Below are positions 35,844-44,722 of a stretch of 64,000 nucleotides of DNA, one piece after another. Each line of letters begins with the position of its first letter. The stretch's first letter is position 1. The DNA comes from Ruminococcus sp. GTDB taxonomy: Bacteria > Bacillota_A > Clostridia > Oscillospirales > Ruminococcaceae. Made by a program: the position numbers and the translations under genes. Location: assembly GCA_017536105.1 (NCBI GenBank), contig JAFXRZ010000003.1, positions 62,001 to 126,000 of the forward strand, written 5' to 3'. Below the pieces are notes generated by a model, which was not told the DNA's origin, made no database searches, and saw only the letters and a list, made by a program, of their open reading frames with translations.

Positions 35844-36793
35844 CAGTCCTCCTCAACAAGTGCAAGACCGTCGTCGATAAGGTCTCTTGCCTTGTTTGCA
35901 GAGCCGATGCTGGAACCAAAGAGGTCGTTGAGGGAAGAAATGACCTGAGTGATATTGTCGTTGAGTTCGGTATATTCTCTCTTGACGGAATCGCGGAGAT
36001 CCTTGGATCTTGCTCTGATAACGCCTGCCTCAACGGTAGCGTCGTCGATCATCTTCTTAGCCTGAGCCTGAGCGGTAGCTGTGGTGGTAGCTGCCTCTGT
36101 TCTTGCAGATGTAGTCATAGCGTCTGCTTCTGCTCTTGCCTTGGAGGTAACGGCATCTGCTTCGGCCTTAGCCTGTGCTGTCATCTGAGCAGCGCTTGCC
36201 TTAGCAGTCTCGAGGGTACGAGTAGCCTCTTCCTGAGCGGAAGTAACTGTGGTCTCGGCCTGAGCGTTAGCGTCGTCAATGATCTGATTAGCCTGAGCCT
36301 CAGCCTCGTCTGTCATATTCTTAGCAGTCTCCTTAGCCTTGGTGACTACCATATTAGCGGAATTCTGAGCCTGGATAAAGATCTCGCCCATATCGAATGC
36401 AGGTGAAGAAGCCTGGCCTGCAGCGCTCTCAGCCTTTTCAAGCTTTTCCTTGAGATCTTCGATCTCATTCTTCTGGCGCTCGATCTCGGCATCCTTTTCG
36501 GAGATCTGCTGCTCATAGTCAGCGATCTGAACCTTCATGGTATCGGTGGAAGCCATCAGCTCGGCAACTTTATTCTTAGCCTCTTCGACCTTCTTTTCGA
36601 GTTCAGCCTTGCCCTCGAAATCAGCAGACTCGCCGCCGCCCGATGTTTCGAGACGGTCGATAGTCTCCTGCTGCTCGGTGACTTTAGCCTCAAGATTATA
36701 GATCTTAGAGTTAAGATCGTCAACGTATGCCAAAACGTCGCTCTTATCAAATCCGCCCATTCTGACAGTTCTCAAATATCCATTATTTGCCAT
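35843..36793 (-). CDS. DivIVA-domain coiled-coil protein
   Basis: 316 residues. The N-terminal DivIVA motif is MGGFDKSDVLAYVDDLN (residues 12-28). Long coiled coils follow (about 29-110), then an Ala-rich helical segment with repeats such as KAEADAVTSKARAEADAMTT (about 150-270). DivIVA relatives locate to curved membrane and recruit division or wall-growth proteins; the neighbouring ftsZ supports a cell-envelope role. It has its own promoter, separate from ftsZ. Confidence 0.85.
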   Translation of the reverse strand: MANNGYLRTVRMGGFDKSDVLAYVDDLNSKIYNLEAKVTEQQETIDRLETSGGGESADFEGKAELEKKVEEAKNKVAELMASTDTMKVQIADYEQQISEKDAEIERQKNEIEDLKEKLEKAESAAGQASSPAFDMGEIFIQAQNSANMVVTKAKETAKNMTDEAEAQANQIIDDANAQAETTVTSAQEEATRTLETAKASAAQMTAQAKAEADAVTSKARAEADAMTTSARTEAATTTATAQAQAKKMIDDATVEAGVIRARSKDLRDSVKREYTELNDNITQVISSLNDLFGSSIGSANKARDLIDDGLALVEED

Positions 36794-36829
36794 AATTACA
36801 TTACCTCCATAAGATAATATCTTTCTTTA

Positions 36830-36858
36830 ATTATACATTATTTTTGAATTATTTTCAA
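36830..36858 (-). promoter_or_regulatory. Promoter of the DivIVA-fumarase beta unit
   Basis: TTGAAA and TATAAT with a 17-bp spacer on the minus strand. Confidence 0.82.
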
Positions 36859-36983
36859 CAGATTTAAGTCAATTTCCAAAACTTCATACATTCTGACAAA
36901 TTCAAACTGTCTATTTTGTACATTTTGACATAAGCACTGTCAACACTGAAATTCAAAGCGCGTAAATCCGCCGTACAAGCAGA

Positions 36984-37010
36984 AATGGACGGAGCAGATG
37001 TCCGTCCATT
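36984..37010 (-). terminator. Hairpin after ftsZ
   Basis: AATGGACGGA and TCCGTCCATT pair perfectly around a 7-nt loop, 11 bp beyond the ftsZ stop. The T tract is weak. Confidence 0.6.
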
Positions 37011-37021
37011 ACAAGGCTTAA

Positions 37022-38140
37022 TTAGTTCCTGAAGATATTAAAGATGTCATCGTAATAATCCGGATTATCTGCGGCCTTGACACCGGCCTTATGTCTTGCT
37101 GCGGCATCGGCCTTTGCGTCAGCCTCAGAAGGCTTGCCGTTGGTCGAGAAAACAGCCTTTCTTGCTGCATCACCCATCTTATGGGCATCGTCAAAGTCAG
37201 CAGCGATAACTGTTACGAATACTGTATCGTTTGCATCGGGATCATATCCGTTGCCGAAGATGATCTCAGCGTCGTCGTCAACAGCCTCGGTGATAGCATT
37301 TGTCAGCTCGTCGATCTCGTCAACAACGATATCCTCACTCATGGTGATATTTACGAGCAGTCTCTTAGCGCCTGTGATAGAGGTCTCAAGCAGGTCGCTG
37401 GCGATAACCTGAGCAACAACGTCCTGTACCTTATCCTTGCCGCTGCCCTGGCCCTTAGCCATATGAGCGAAGCCTGCATTCTTTATGATCGTGGTTATGT
37501 CTGCGAAGTCAACGTTGATCTCGTCATGTCTTGTGATGATCTCTGCGATGGAGATAACATCGTTCTTGAGCACTTCATCTGCAAGAGCATAGGACTGACG
37601 CATTGTGAGCTTCTGGCCGTTGGTAAGAAGGTTCTGGTTGGGGATAACGATGAGAGCGTCAACGTGCTCGAGCATTGCAGCGATACCCTTTTCAGCCTTT
37701 TCCATCTTCTTGGGGCCTTCAAACTTGAAGGGCTTGGTAACTACTGCTACTGTGAGCTTATCGAGCTCCTGAGCAATCTCTGCAACTACGGGAGCTGCAC
37801 CTGTACCTGTTCCGCCGCCCATACCGGCAGTAATGAAGATCATATCGGCATCCTTGATGACCTCAGCGATCTCTTCCTTGCTCTCCTGAGCGGAAGCCTC
37901 ACCGATCTCGGGCTTAGCGCCTGCACCGAGTCCGTGGGTCAGCTTTGCGCCGATCTGTATCTTTTCTGTAGCCCTCGAATTTTTAAGAGCCTGTATATCG
38001 GTATTGATAGCAATGTAATCAACGTTACCGGTAATGCCCTGGCTTGCGATACAGTTAAGGGCGTTTCCGCCGCCGCCGCCGACACCGATCACCTTGATCC
38101 TTGCTCCTTCAACGGGTGCTTCTACATACTCGTAAGACAT
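37022..38140 (-). CDS. ftsZ: Cell division protein FtsZ
   Basis: Tubulin-like GTPase that forms the Z-ring. 372 residues. IKVIGVGGGGGNALN at about 15, the GTP loop GMGGGTGTGAAPVVAE near 106, and the T7 loop NVDFADITTII near 208. A short linker ends in the conserved C-terminal peptide DDIFNIFRN, which binds FtsA/SepF partners. It follows ftsQ after a 200-bp gap with its own likely promoter. Confidence 0.98.
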   Translation of the reverse strand: MSYEYVEAPVEGARIKVIGVGGGGGNALNCIASQGITGNVDYIAINTDIQALKNSRATEKIQIGAKLTHGLGAGAKPEIGEASAQESKEEIAEVIKDADMIFITAGMGGGTGTGAAPVVAEIAQELDKLTVAVVTKPFKFEGPKKMEKAEKGIAAMLEHVDALIVIPNQNLLTNGQKLTMRQSYALADEVLKNDVISIAEIITRHDEINVDFADITTIIKNAGFAHMAKGQGSGKDKVQDVVAQVIASDLLETSITGAKRLLVNITMSEDIVVDEIDELTNAITEAVDDDAEIIFGNGYDPDANDTVFVTVIAADFDDAHKMGDAARKAVFSTNGKPSEADAKADAAARHKAGVKAADNPDYYDDIFNIFRN

Positions 38141-38225
38141 AAACCAATTCCTCCTAATATAAATTGCGTCCTATATTTTTTCTTCGCAAAACGGCATAAA
38201 GCCGCAAATTACATAGATATATTAT

Positions 38226-38254
38226 ATTTTAACACAAAGCTGATAAAAAGTAAA
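38226..38254 (-). promoter_or_regulatory. Possible ftsZ promoter
   Basis: TTTACT and TAAAAT with a 17-bp spacer on the minus strand, about 90 bp before ftsZ. Confidence 0.5.
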
Positions 38255-38341
38255 GCAACAGCTTAGACCTTTTTATAATTTTTCACATAATATGGATTTT
38301 TTTACCGCTTTGTGCCGATTTATTGTGCATTATGCACAATG

Positions 38342-39277
38342 TCATTCTTCCTCCCAGCCGGTATATTCCCGGGCTGCGGGAGCCTGGTCAGTACCTGGCT
38401 CTGTGGTCTCTTCGGGGACGGCATCCGCCGGTGCTTCGGTGCTTGCCGGGGTCTGTACGGGTCTTGTTGTTTCGGCACCCTTCTTGATCTCGGTTATGCC
38501 CGTATCCATGCCGTTATATCTCAGCATTCCCTCGTAATCATCCGCAAGATCCCTGACCACATATTTCATGTAAGTCAGCTTGTAATCCATATCGAGGGAG
38601 CTTCCCACACGCATCTCTATCCTGTTGTCGTACCACATTACGATATCCGTGCGGTCCGTAAGGTCGATGACCGTGATATTATCTATCTCCGACTCCTTGA
38701 TATCCTCGACGATCTGCATAAGTATCTTCGTCTTATGTGAGTCCCTGCTCTCCAGCTTCTCGTTCACCTTCGGCGATTTGATCTCAAATCCTTTTACCAA
38801 AGGCAGCGAAGTATCGTGGATCTGGTTGGGACCTTCCAGGACTCTCCCCGATCTTGAGATGACGTAATAGGCGTTGTCGCTTTCGATCTCCACGGCCTTT
38901 TCGGCCTCGACGACCTCGATGACAAGGGAGTTTGGAAAATCCTTGGTGACCTTTGCGCTCTCGATATAAGGCAGGGTATCCACAAGCCTTTCCTCGATGA
39001 GCTTGGTGTTCGTGCGGAAGAGATTAGCTCCGTTAACCACACCTCCGACCTCTACTATCTGATCTCCCGTATAGAGCGTTACCCCCGAGACGGAGACCTT
39101 TTCAAGATTGAAGAAAAAGCACAGAGACAGAATGAGCCCTATAGTTGTGAAAACAGCCACCGCCACCGCAGTATAGGTAGTGACCTTGCTTCTGCGGCTT
39201 CGTCGGTGCAGTTTGACTCTTTTGCCGTTGATGATCTTCACCTCGGCATTTGTCCGGCTTTTAACTATATCCTTCAT
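38342..39277 (-). CDS. ftsQ: Cell division protein FtsQ/DivIB
   Basis: 311 residues. A basic cytoplasmic N-terminus, one transmembrane helix (about 36-57), a POTRA domain beginning NLEKVSVSGVTLYTGDQIVE, then the beta domain, and a disordered Thr/Pro/Glu tail of about 50 residues. The protein links FtsL and the septal synthase in the divisome. It follows murA and precedes ftsZ, the usual dcw order. Confidence 0.92.
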   Translation of the reverse strand: MKDIVKSRTNAEVKIINGKRVKLHRRSRRSKVTTYTAVAVAVFTTIGLILSLCFFFNLEKVSVSGVTLYTGDQIVEVGGVVNGANLFRTNTKLIEERLVDTLPYIESAKVTKDFPNSLVIEVVEAEKAVEIESDNAYYVISRSGRVLEGPNQIHDTSLPLVKGFEIKSPKVNEKLESRDSHKTKILMQIVEDIKESEIDNITVIDLTDRTDIVMWYDNRIEMRVGSSLDMDYKLTYMKYVVRDLADDYEGMLRYNGMDTGITEIKKGAETTRPVQTPASTEAPADAVPEETTEPGTDQAPAAREYTGWEEE

Positions 39278-39310
39278 CTTTACGTTCCTTATTTGTACCT
39301 TTATATTATA

Positions 39311-40564
39311 TCATATTCTTGCTATATCGGCGCCGAGAGAGGAAAGAGCCTTCTCTATCTCCTCGTAGCCTCTGTCGATAAGCTTTATATTCGAGACTGT
39401 CGTTGTCCCCTGAGCTGCAAGCCCTGCAAGCACAAGGGCCGCACCTCCGCGAAGGTCGGCTGCCATAACATTGGCACCGTAGAGCTTTCCTCCGCCTTCG
39501 ATTATGGCTACCCTGCCCTCGACCCTGATGCGTGCTCCCATCCTCACAAGCTCCGGCACATGGTGGAATCGGTTCTCGAAGATGGTCTCGACTATGACGC
39601 TGGTCCCCTTGGCTTTGGTCAGGAGAGCTGTCATAAGCGCCTGGGCGTCGGTGGGGAATCCCGGGTAAGGCATTGTCCTGACTGTGCCCACGGGTCTCAG
39701 CCTTTCCGGCACGGACAGAAACAACCTATCTTTATAATTATACACCGAACAGCCCGAAAGTTCAAGTACTTTTATAAAAGAATCAAGCTCTTCGGCACGG
39801 ACGTCCGTTAAAGTTATCTCGCCGCCTGTCATTGCAGCTGCGGCAAGGTAGGTGCAGGCAGCTATCCTGTCCGGCATCACCTTATACTCACAGCCGCGCA
39901 GCTCATCCACTCCTCTGACTGTGACTGTATCCGTTCCCGCTCCCGAAATCTTTGCTCCGCAGGCTGTGAGAAAGCCTGCAAGGTCGGTTATCTCCGGCTC
40001 TCTTGCGGCATTCTTTATAATGGTATCGCCCTTTGCAAGAGCTGCGGCAAGGATTATGTTCTCCGTTGCTCCCACAGACGGGAAAGGCAGGGTCATATCC
40101 GCTCCGTGAAGTCCGCCGGGAGTTGTGCAGATAAGCTCGCCGTGCTGCTCGGTGATCTCGGCTCCCATTTTTCTCAGAGCGTCCAGGTGGATGTCAATGG
40201 GTCTCGGGCCCAGCTCGCAGCCTCCGGGGAAGGACAGCATACACTCTCCAGCTCTGCCCAGGACAGCTCCCAGGAAAACTATGGAGGAACGCATCTCCCT
40301 CATAAGCTCCTCGGGGACACAGCAGCCGCAGGGTTCTTTGGCATCAACGATGACAGTATTCCCCGACACCGTGCATCTGCACCCAAGGCAGCCCAGTATC
40401 CTTACAGCCGCGAAGACGTCTCTCAGCCTCGGGCAGTTTGTCAGCTGCGTTTCTCCCTTTGCAAGCATACAGGCGGCAAGCAAAGGCAGGGCGCTGTTTT
40501 TTGCGCCCTGGACCTTAAGCTCTCCGCCAAGACGTTTCTCACCGTTTATTACGAGCTTTTGCAT
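39311..40564 (-). CDS. murA: UDP-N-acetylglucosamine 1-carboxyvinyltransferase
   Basis: First committed step of peptidoglycan synthesis: PEP to UDP-GlcNAc. 417 residues. The substrate loop has GAKNSALPLLAA near 18; the catalytic cysteine lies in SFPGGCELGPRPIDIHL near 114, so fosfomycin could react with it. The ATG at 40564 with AAGGAG upstream is chosen over a more distant in-frame ATG. Confidence 0.96.
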   Translation of the reverse strand: MQKLVINGEKRLGGELKVQGAKNSALPLLAACMLAKGETQLTNCPRLRDVFAAVRILGCLGCRCTVSGNTVIVDAKEPCGCCVPEELMREMRSSIVFLGAVLGRAGECMLSFPGGCELGPRPIDIHLDALRKMGAEITEQHGELICTTPGGLHGADMTLPFPSVGATENIILAAALAKGDTIIKNAAREPEITDLAGFLTACGAKISGAGTDTVTVRGVDELRGCEYKVMPDRIAACTYLAAAAMTGGEITLTDVRAEELDSFIKVLELSGCSVYNYKDRLFLSVPERLRPVGTVRTMPYPGFPTDAQALMTALLTKAKGTSVIVETIFENRFHHVPELVRMGARIRVEGRVAIIEGGGKLYGANVMAADLRGGAALVLAGLAAQGTTTVSNIKLIDRGYEEIEKALSSLGADIARI

Positions 40565-40677
40565 TATCTTTCTCTCCTTTTCAGCGGGCATTTTACTTTT
40601 TATACTATGCCGGCCCGAAAAGGAAAGTGAAACGGTATTCGGTTATTATTCTTTTAGTTTGACAGTCATGATCGTAT

Positions 40678-41427
40678 CTATACTGTTATCTTCTTTTTCT
40701 TGACTATGCAGAAAACAAAGACAAACAGCGAGGCTGCTAAGATCAGGTATTCAAGCACCGACGGAGGGTATATCCAATCGAATGCGTCCTTTTTGTCGTC
40801 GATGCCGACCACGACATTGGCAACGGTCATCAATATGAAGATCAACAGGTTTCCGATGAAGCTAAGAAGTGCGCTGAACTTCATCCGGTTCCATGCTTTT
40901 TTATCCGTCTGTGGAGTTTTTTTCATCAAAGCTACAATGGCTGCGGCGGCAAGTATCAATGCCCCTGCCTCGGCAGCGGCGTGACACCACAGAACGATCA
41001 GAGCGATAAAAGCAATGGTGTCCTTTGATTTTCTGAGGTTCAGTTTTGACATATCGCCGTATTCGATATAGAACCCGAGTGCCTTTGCGGTATTGAGAGT
41101 ATAATACTCGTCAAAGTCTGTTTCGGCGTCGATCCTTTTCAAGTCCCTTCTCGCTTTGCTGGTGCCGTCGAAATTATTGAAGAGCGGAGAAAAAGCCAGG
41201 AACACACAAAGGATAAGCATTATCCATGCGGATGCTCTGCCGCTTTGCTGAGGTGCCGCCTGGAGAGCATTGCTCGCCGGCTGAGGTGCCGGCTGAACAG
41301 TCGGGATATTCGGCTGCGGAGTCGCTGTCTGAACCGGGGTATCGACAGGCTTAGGCGCCGGGCTTCCGCAGTTCGTACAGAATACTGCTCCGTCTTTTAT
41401 CTGTGTGCCGCAGTTTCGACAAAACAT
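40678..41427 (-). CDS. Zinc-ribbon membrane protein of unknown function
   Basis: 249 residues. A zinc ribbon at the N-terminus (CRNCGTQIKDGAVFCTNCGS), a Pro/Gln/Ala linker, and about four hydrophobic helices (67-84, 145-165, 185-210, 225-243). Such zinc-ribbon membrane proteins are common in Ruminococcus genomes without assigned function. Its position between the murG-side genes and murA within the dcw cluster is unusual. Confidence 0.75.
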   Translation of the reverse strand: MFCRNCGTQIKDGAVFCTNCGSPAPKPVDTPVQTATPQPNIPTVQPAPQPASNALQAAPQQSGRASAWIMLILCVFLAFSPLFNNFDGTSKARRDLKRIDAETDFDEYYTLNTAKALGFYIEYGDMSKLNLRKSKDTIAFIALIVLWCHAAAEAGALILAAAAIVALMKKTPQTDKKAWNRMKFSALLSFIGNLLIFILMTVANVVVGIDDKKDAFDWIYPPSVLEYLILAASLFVFVFCIVKKKKITV

Positions 41428-41457
41428 AAAGCTATTTACATCTCACTTTCAGAAGTT

Positions 41458-42318
41458 TTATCCGTCAATTCGGAATTCCATATTATCCGCCACAAGGATG
41501 AATCCCGGGATGATAGGCATACCCGGCAGACCGCCGAGTCCCTTCTTGGTATCTGTGGTCCTGAGGACAACGCTTGTCAAGGCTTCCGTCAGCTTCTCGT
41601 CATCCAGCTCTGTGATGCAGACAAGTATCTCTGCGGAAACGGTCTGCACGCTGAAGGGACGGATCACATAGCCGTCTTCCTTAGCAGGCCTTACCGAAAT
41701 AAGCTTGTCCTTATAAGCGGGGTCGCAGGTGACGATGCTGAAACCGCCGATATAGGTCTTGAAGGGGGTATAGTTGCTTATCCTTATATCCACGGTGCAT
41801 CTGCGGTAGTTCTCCGCTTTCTCGGAGGTCATGTTGTCGATGTTATAAACATTCTCGTTCTTGAGGAGCTCTTCCTTTACGGCTGAGATCCCCTTGTTCT
41901 CGAAGATGTTCTCCCTTACCACCTTGCCGTCTCCTGTGGAGACCATGAAAGGAGGCAGGAAGGTGCTGACAAGGATGATAGCGACAAGGATGATCGCAGC
42001 GATCTTGAAAAATCTCCAGCGGGCGATATATCTTCCGCCGAGCTTTACATGGCTCTTTCTTCCGTCCGACGAAGGAGAAGGCATGGGCTTGGCGGTAAAA
42101 TCGTCCAGCTCGTCCTTTTTCTCCGGCTCTGTCCTCTCGGGGACTTTTATAGGTGCGGCACTTGAAAACTCAGCGCTTGCACGAACTGTTCCGCCGAAAT
42201 CGTCGATGCCGTGCTCTTTATAGACACGTCTGCTGCCGACGAATCCGCCTCGCATACTGTTTATCTGTTCCTTATCGGGAAGCTGTATGGAATCCATAGA
42301 ACCTTTTGACTTAGGCAT
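41458..42318 (-). CDS. Single-pass membrane protein of unknown function in the dcw cluster
   Basis: 286 residues. A polar N-terminal 100 residues, one transmembrane helix (about 106-127, FFKIAAIILVAIILVSTFLP), and an extracytoplasmic domain of about 155 residues rich in beta-strand (RRCTVDIRISNYTPFKTYIG). This topology is like FtsL/FtsQ/DivIC proteins but there is no sequence match I can name. GAGGAGG lies 7 nt upstream; murG begins 12 bp upstream, so translation is probably linked with it. Confidence 0.78.
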   Translation of the reverse strand: MPKSKGSMDSIQLPDKEQINSMRGGFVGSRRVYKEHGIDDFGGTVRASAEFSSAAPIKVPERTEPEKKDELDDFTAKPMPSPSSDGRKSHVKLGGRYIARWRFFKIAAIILVAIILVSTFLPPFMVSTGDGKVVRENIFENKGISAVKEELLKNENVYNIDNMTSEKAENYRRCTVDIRISNYTPFKTYIGGFSIVTCDPAYKDKLISVRPAKEDGYVIRPFSVQTVSAEILVCITELDDEKLTEALTSVVLRTTDTKKGLGGLPGMPIIPGFILVADNMEFRIDG

Positions 42319-42330
42319 TCCTCATCCTCC

Positions 42331-43473
42331 TCACTTCATTTTATTTTCTATCAAAGGTCTTATCGCTTCAAATATCCTGTCGTTGGTATCACCGATATGC
42401 AGCGATGCAGCGTTAGCGGAAAGCTCTTCCAGCTTTGCTCTGTCGGATGTCAGCTCATCGACCTTATCTATCACAGTTGTGGGACCCAGGTCCTTTTCTT
42501 CATACACGAAGCCGGCTCCTGCATTCTGGAGCACCATGCCGTTGTGGTACTGGTGGTTTTCGGCCACCATAGGCGAGGGAATGAGGATCGCTCCCCTGCC
42601 GACGGCTTCGATCTCCGTCAGGGTGCTTGCTCCGCAGCGCGAGATAACAAGATCGCAGGCTGCAAGCGCCAAAGGCATATTCACATACTCCTGAATGATA
42701 AGCCTCTTGTTATCTCTGATCTTTACGCCTTTTTCTTCAAGCTCTTCTATGTAGTTCTTGTAGTCGATATATGTGCCGTAGGAATGGATGTGGCAGATAT
42801 CCTTGCCGTTGTCCTGATACCATTTTAAAAGGCCGGCAACTGTCTCGTTCAAGGTCTTGGAGCCCAGGCTTCCTCCTGCCGAGAGGATCACGATATCATC
42901 CTGAGAAAAGCCCAGCTCTGCTCTTGCTTCGGCTTTCGTCTTATGCTCGAAAGCGCGTCTTACGGGAAGGCCTGTTATCTTCACTCTGTCCTTTACGGAC
43001 TCGTCGAGGTTCTTTGTGTTCTCCACAGTCAGCATTATGACGTCTGCTCTCTTGCTTAAGAGCTTCGTGGTCACTCCTGCAAAGGCATTGGCCTCGTGGA
43101 TAGCTGTGGGGATGCCCATTTTCTGAGCCTTGCGGACTATGGGAGCGGAAACGTATCCCCCCGTGCCGACGACAAGGTCGGGCTTGAAGTCCTTGATTAT
43201 CTGCCCTGCTCTTCTGCCGGAATGGATAAGGTAGTGCATGGCAACGACATTCCGCTTGATGTTCTCGGGGCTGATATGCCGCTGCATACCCTCGATGTTT
43301 ATGGGCTCGAAGCGGTAGCCTGCCTGAGGCACCAGCTTTGCTTCAAGCTTTTTGGGATTTCCGGCAAAGCAGAATTCCGCGTCGGGGCAATGCGCTTTTA
43401 TTATCTCTGCGATGGCAAGTGCGGGATTGATATGTCCAGCAGTGCCTCCGCCGGCGAGAAGGACTTTAAGCAT
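42331..43473 (-). CDS. murG: Lipid II synthase (UDP-GlcNAc transferase)
   Basis: Adds GlcNAc to lipid I at the inner membrane face. 380 residues. The N-terminal loop is LLAGGGTAGHINPALAIAE; the donor region has ISRCGASTLTEIEAVGRGAI followed by LIPSPMVAENHQYHN. GGAG lies 9 nt before the ATG at 43473. Downstream of ftsW by 15 bp. Confidence 0.97.
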   Translation of the reverse strand: MLKVLLAGGGTAGHINPALAIAEIIKAHCPDAEFCFAGNPKKLEAKLVPQAGYRFEPINIEGMQRHISPENIKRNVVAMHYLIHSGRRAGQIIKDFKPDLVVGTGGYVSAPIVRKAQKMGIPTAIHEANAFAGVTTKLLSKRADVIMLTVENTKNLDESVKDRVKITGLPVRRAFEHKTKAEARAELGFSQDDIVILSAGGSLGSKTLNETVAGLLKWYQDNGKDICHIHSYGTYIDYKNYIEELEEKGVKIRDNKRLIIQEYVNMPLALAACDLVISRCGASTLTEIEAVGRGAILIPSPMVAENHQYHNGMVLQNAGAGFVYEEKDLGPTTVIDKVDELTSDRAKLEELSANAASLHIGDTNDRIFEAIRPLIENKMK

Positions 43474-43488
43474 ACTATAACACTCCAA

Positions 43489-44703
43489 TTATTTTGATGT
43501 TGCGGACTGACGGGAGATGCTCAGCAATATCCCCACTTCGGCAAGGGTTATCAGCAGCGAAGAACCGCCGTAGCTGAAAAACGGCAGGGATATACCTGTA
43601 TTCGGGAAAGCGTTGCTGGCAACTGCGATGTTCAGGAAAGCCTGGGTGCCGATCTGGATCGTTATGCCCGTTGCAAGCAGCATACCGAAGCGGTCCTTGC
43701 AGCGGCTCGCAATATAGAATCCGCGGAGAATGAACATCACGAACAGCATGATGACTGTAAGAGCGCCCACAAGTCCCAGCTCCTCGCAGACTACCGAGAA
43801 AACGAAGTCGTTCTGGGATTCGGGGAGGTAGAGGTATTTCTGTCTCGACTCTCCGAAGCCGAGGCCGAAGATACCGCCGGAGCCTATGGCTATAAGAGAA
43901 TTGTAGGTCTGGAGGGTCTTGTCTCTCGGGTCGGAGAGAGGATCACGCCAGCTGTCTATTCTGTCTGTTATGTATCCGAAGTCGCCTGCGGAGATCATAT
44001 ATCCCACAAGCAAAGCTCCCATGAGTGCAGCGAAGATCATAAATCCCCAGAAATGCCTCTTGGGCATTCCGCTGACATACATCATTACAACGCCGATGAT
44101 GGCGATTATCATTACCGCCGACATATGTCTCTGGGCAACGAGCACGCTCATCGAAAGGGCAAAACCTATTGCAAAGGGGAAAATGGAGGCCTGCCATTTG
44201 AAGAAATAGGGGAACAACGTCGAACTTATGTAGGCGAAAATAATTATAAATCCTATCTTCATAAGCTCCGAAGGCTGTACCTGTATGGGGCCTAAGTCGA
44301 GCCATCGGGTAGCGTCAGCCGTCGTCGTTCCGACGAAGATCGTTATCAGGCTCAAAAACCAGGTCAGCCCGAAGGCAAAGAAGGCTATCACCGTATTTGC
44401 AAAGAGGTGATAATCCATCATGGAAATGACGATCATCACTCCAAGTCCCAGCAGAGCCCATTTTATCTGTCTTTTGAGATAATAGAAGCCGTCGCCCATA
44501 TCCGCAAGGGCACGGGCATAGCTGGCGGAGAACATCATTATGATGCCGAACACCATAAGCACAAGGATAAGCACAAGGAAAGGCTTATCTATCTCGTGTC
44601 TTATCAGCCTGAATTTATATGTTCTTTTTACCAGAAGCGCCTTGAGCCAGTTTCTCTCAAGCCGGGGTCTCGGTGTAGCAGAAGCTGCATTGTTTTCCTG
44701 CAA
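43489..44703 (-). CDS. ftsW: FtsW, SEDS glycosyltransferase
   Basis: Polymerises lipid II at the septum together with its penicillin-binding partner (48650). About 404 residues and ten membrane helices; conserved segments are VGTTTADATRWLDLGPIQVQ near 130, YNSLIAIGSGGIFGLGFGES near 265 and the terminal LPFFSYGGSSLL. A TTG start at 44703 with GGGAGG 8 nt upstream is preferred; an earlier ATG would overlap the upstream gene. Confidence 0.94.
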   Translation of the reverse strand: MQENNAASATPRPRLERNWLKALLVKRTYKFRLIRHEIDKPFLVLILVLMVFGIIMMFSASYARALADMGDGFYYLKRQIKWALLGLGVMIVISMMDYHLFANTVIAFFAFGLTWFLSLITIFVGTTTADATRWLDLGPIQVQPSELMKIGFIIIFAYISSTLFPYFFKWQASIFPFAIGFALSMSVLVAQRHMSAVMIIAIIGVVMMYVSGMPKRHFWGFMIFAALMGALLVGYMISAGDFGYITDRIDSWRDPLSDPRDKTLQTYNSLIAIGSGGIFGLGFGESRQKYLYLPESQNDFVFSVVCEELGLVGALTVIMLFVMFILRGFYIASRCKDRFGMLLATGITIQIGTQAFLNIAVASNAFPNTGISLPFFSYGGSSLLITLAEVGILLSISRQSATSK

Positions 44704-44722
44704 AAGAAGTTCCTCCCTGTTC

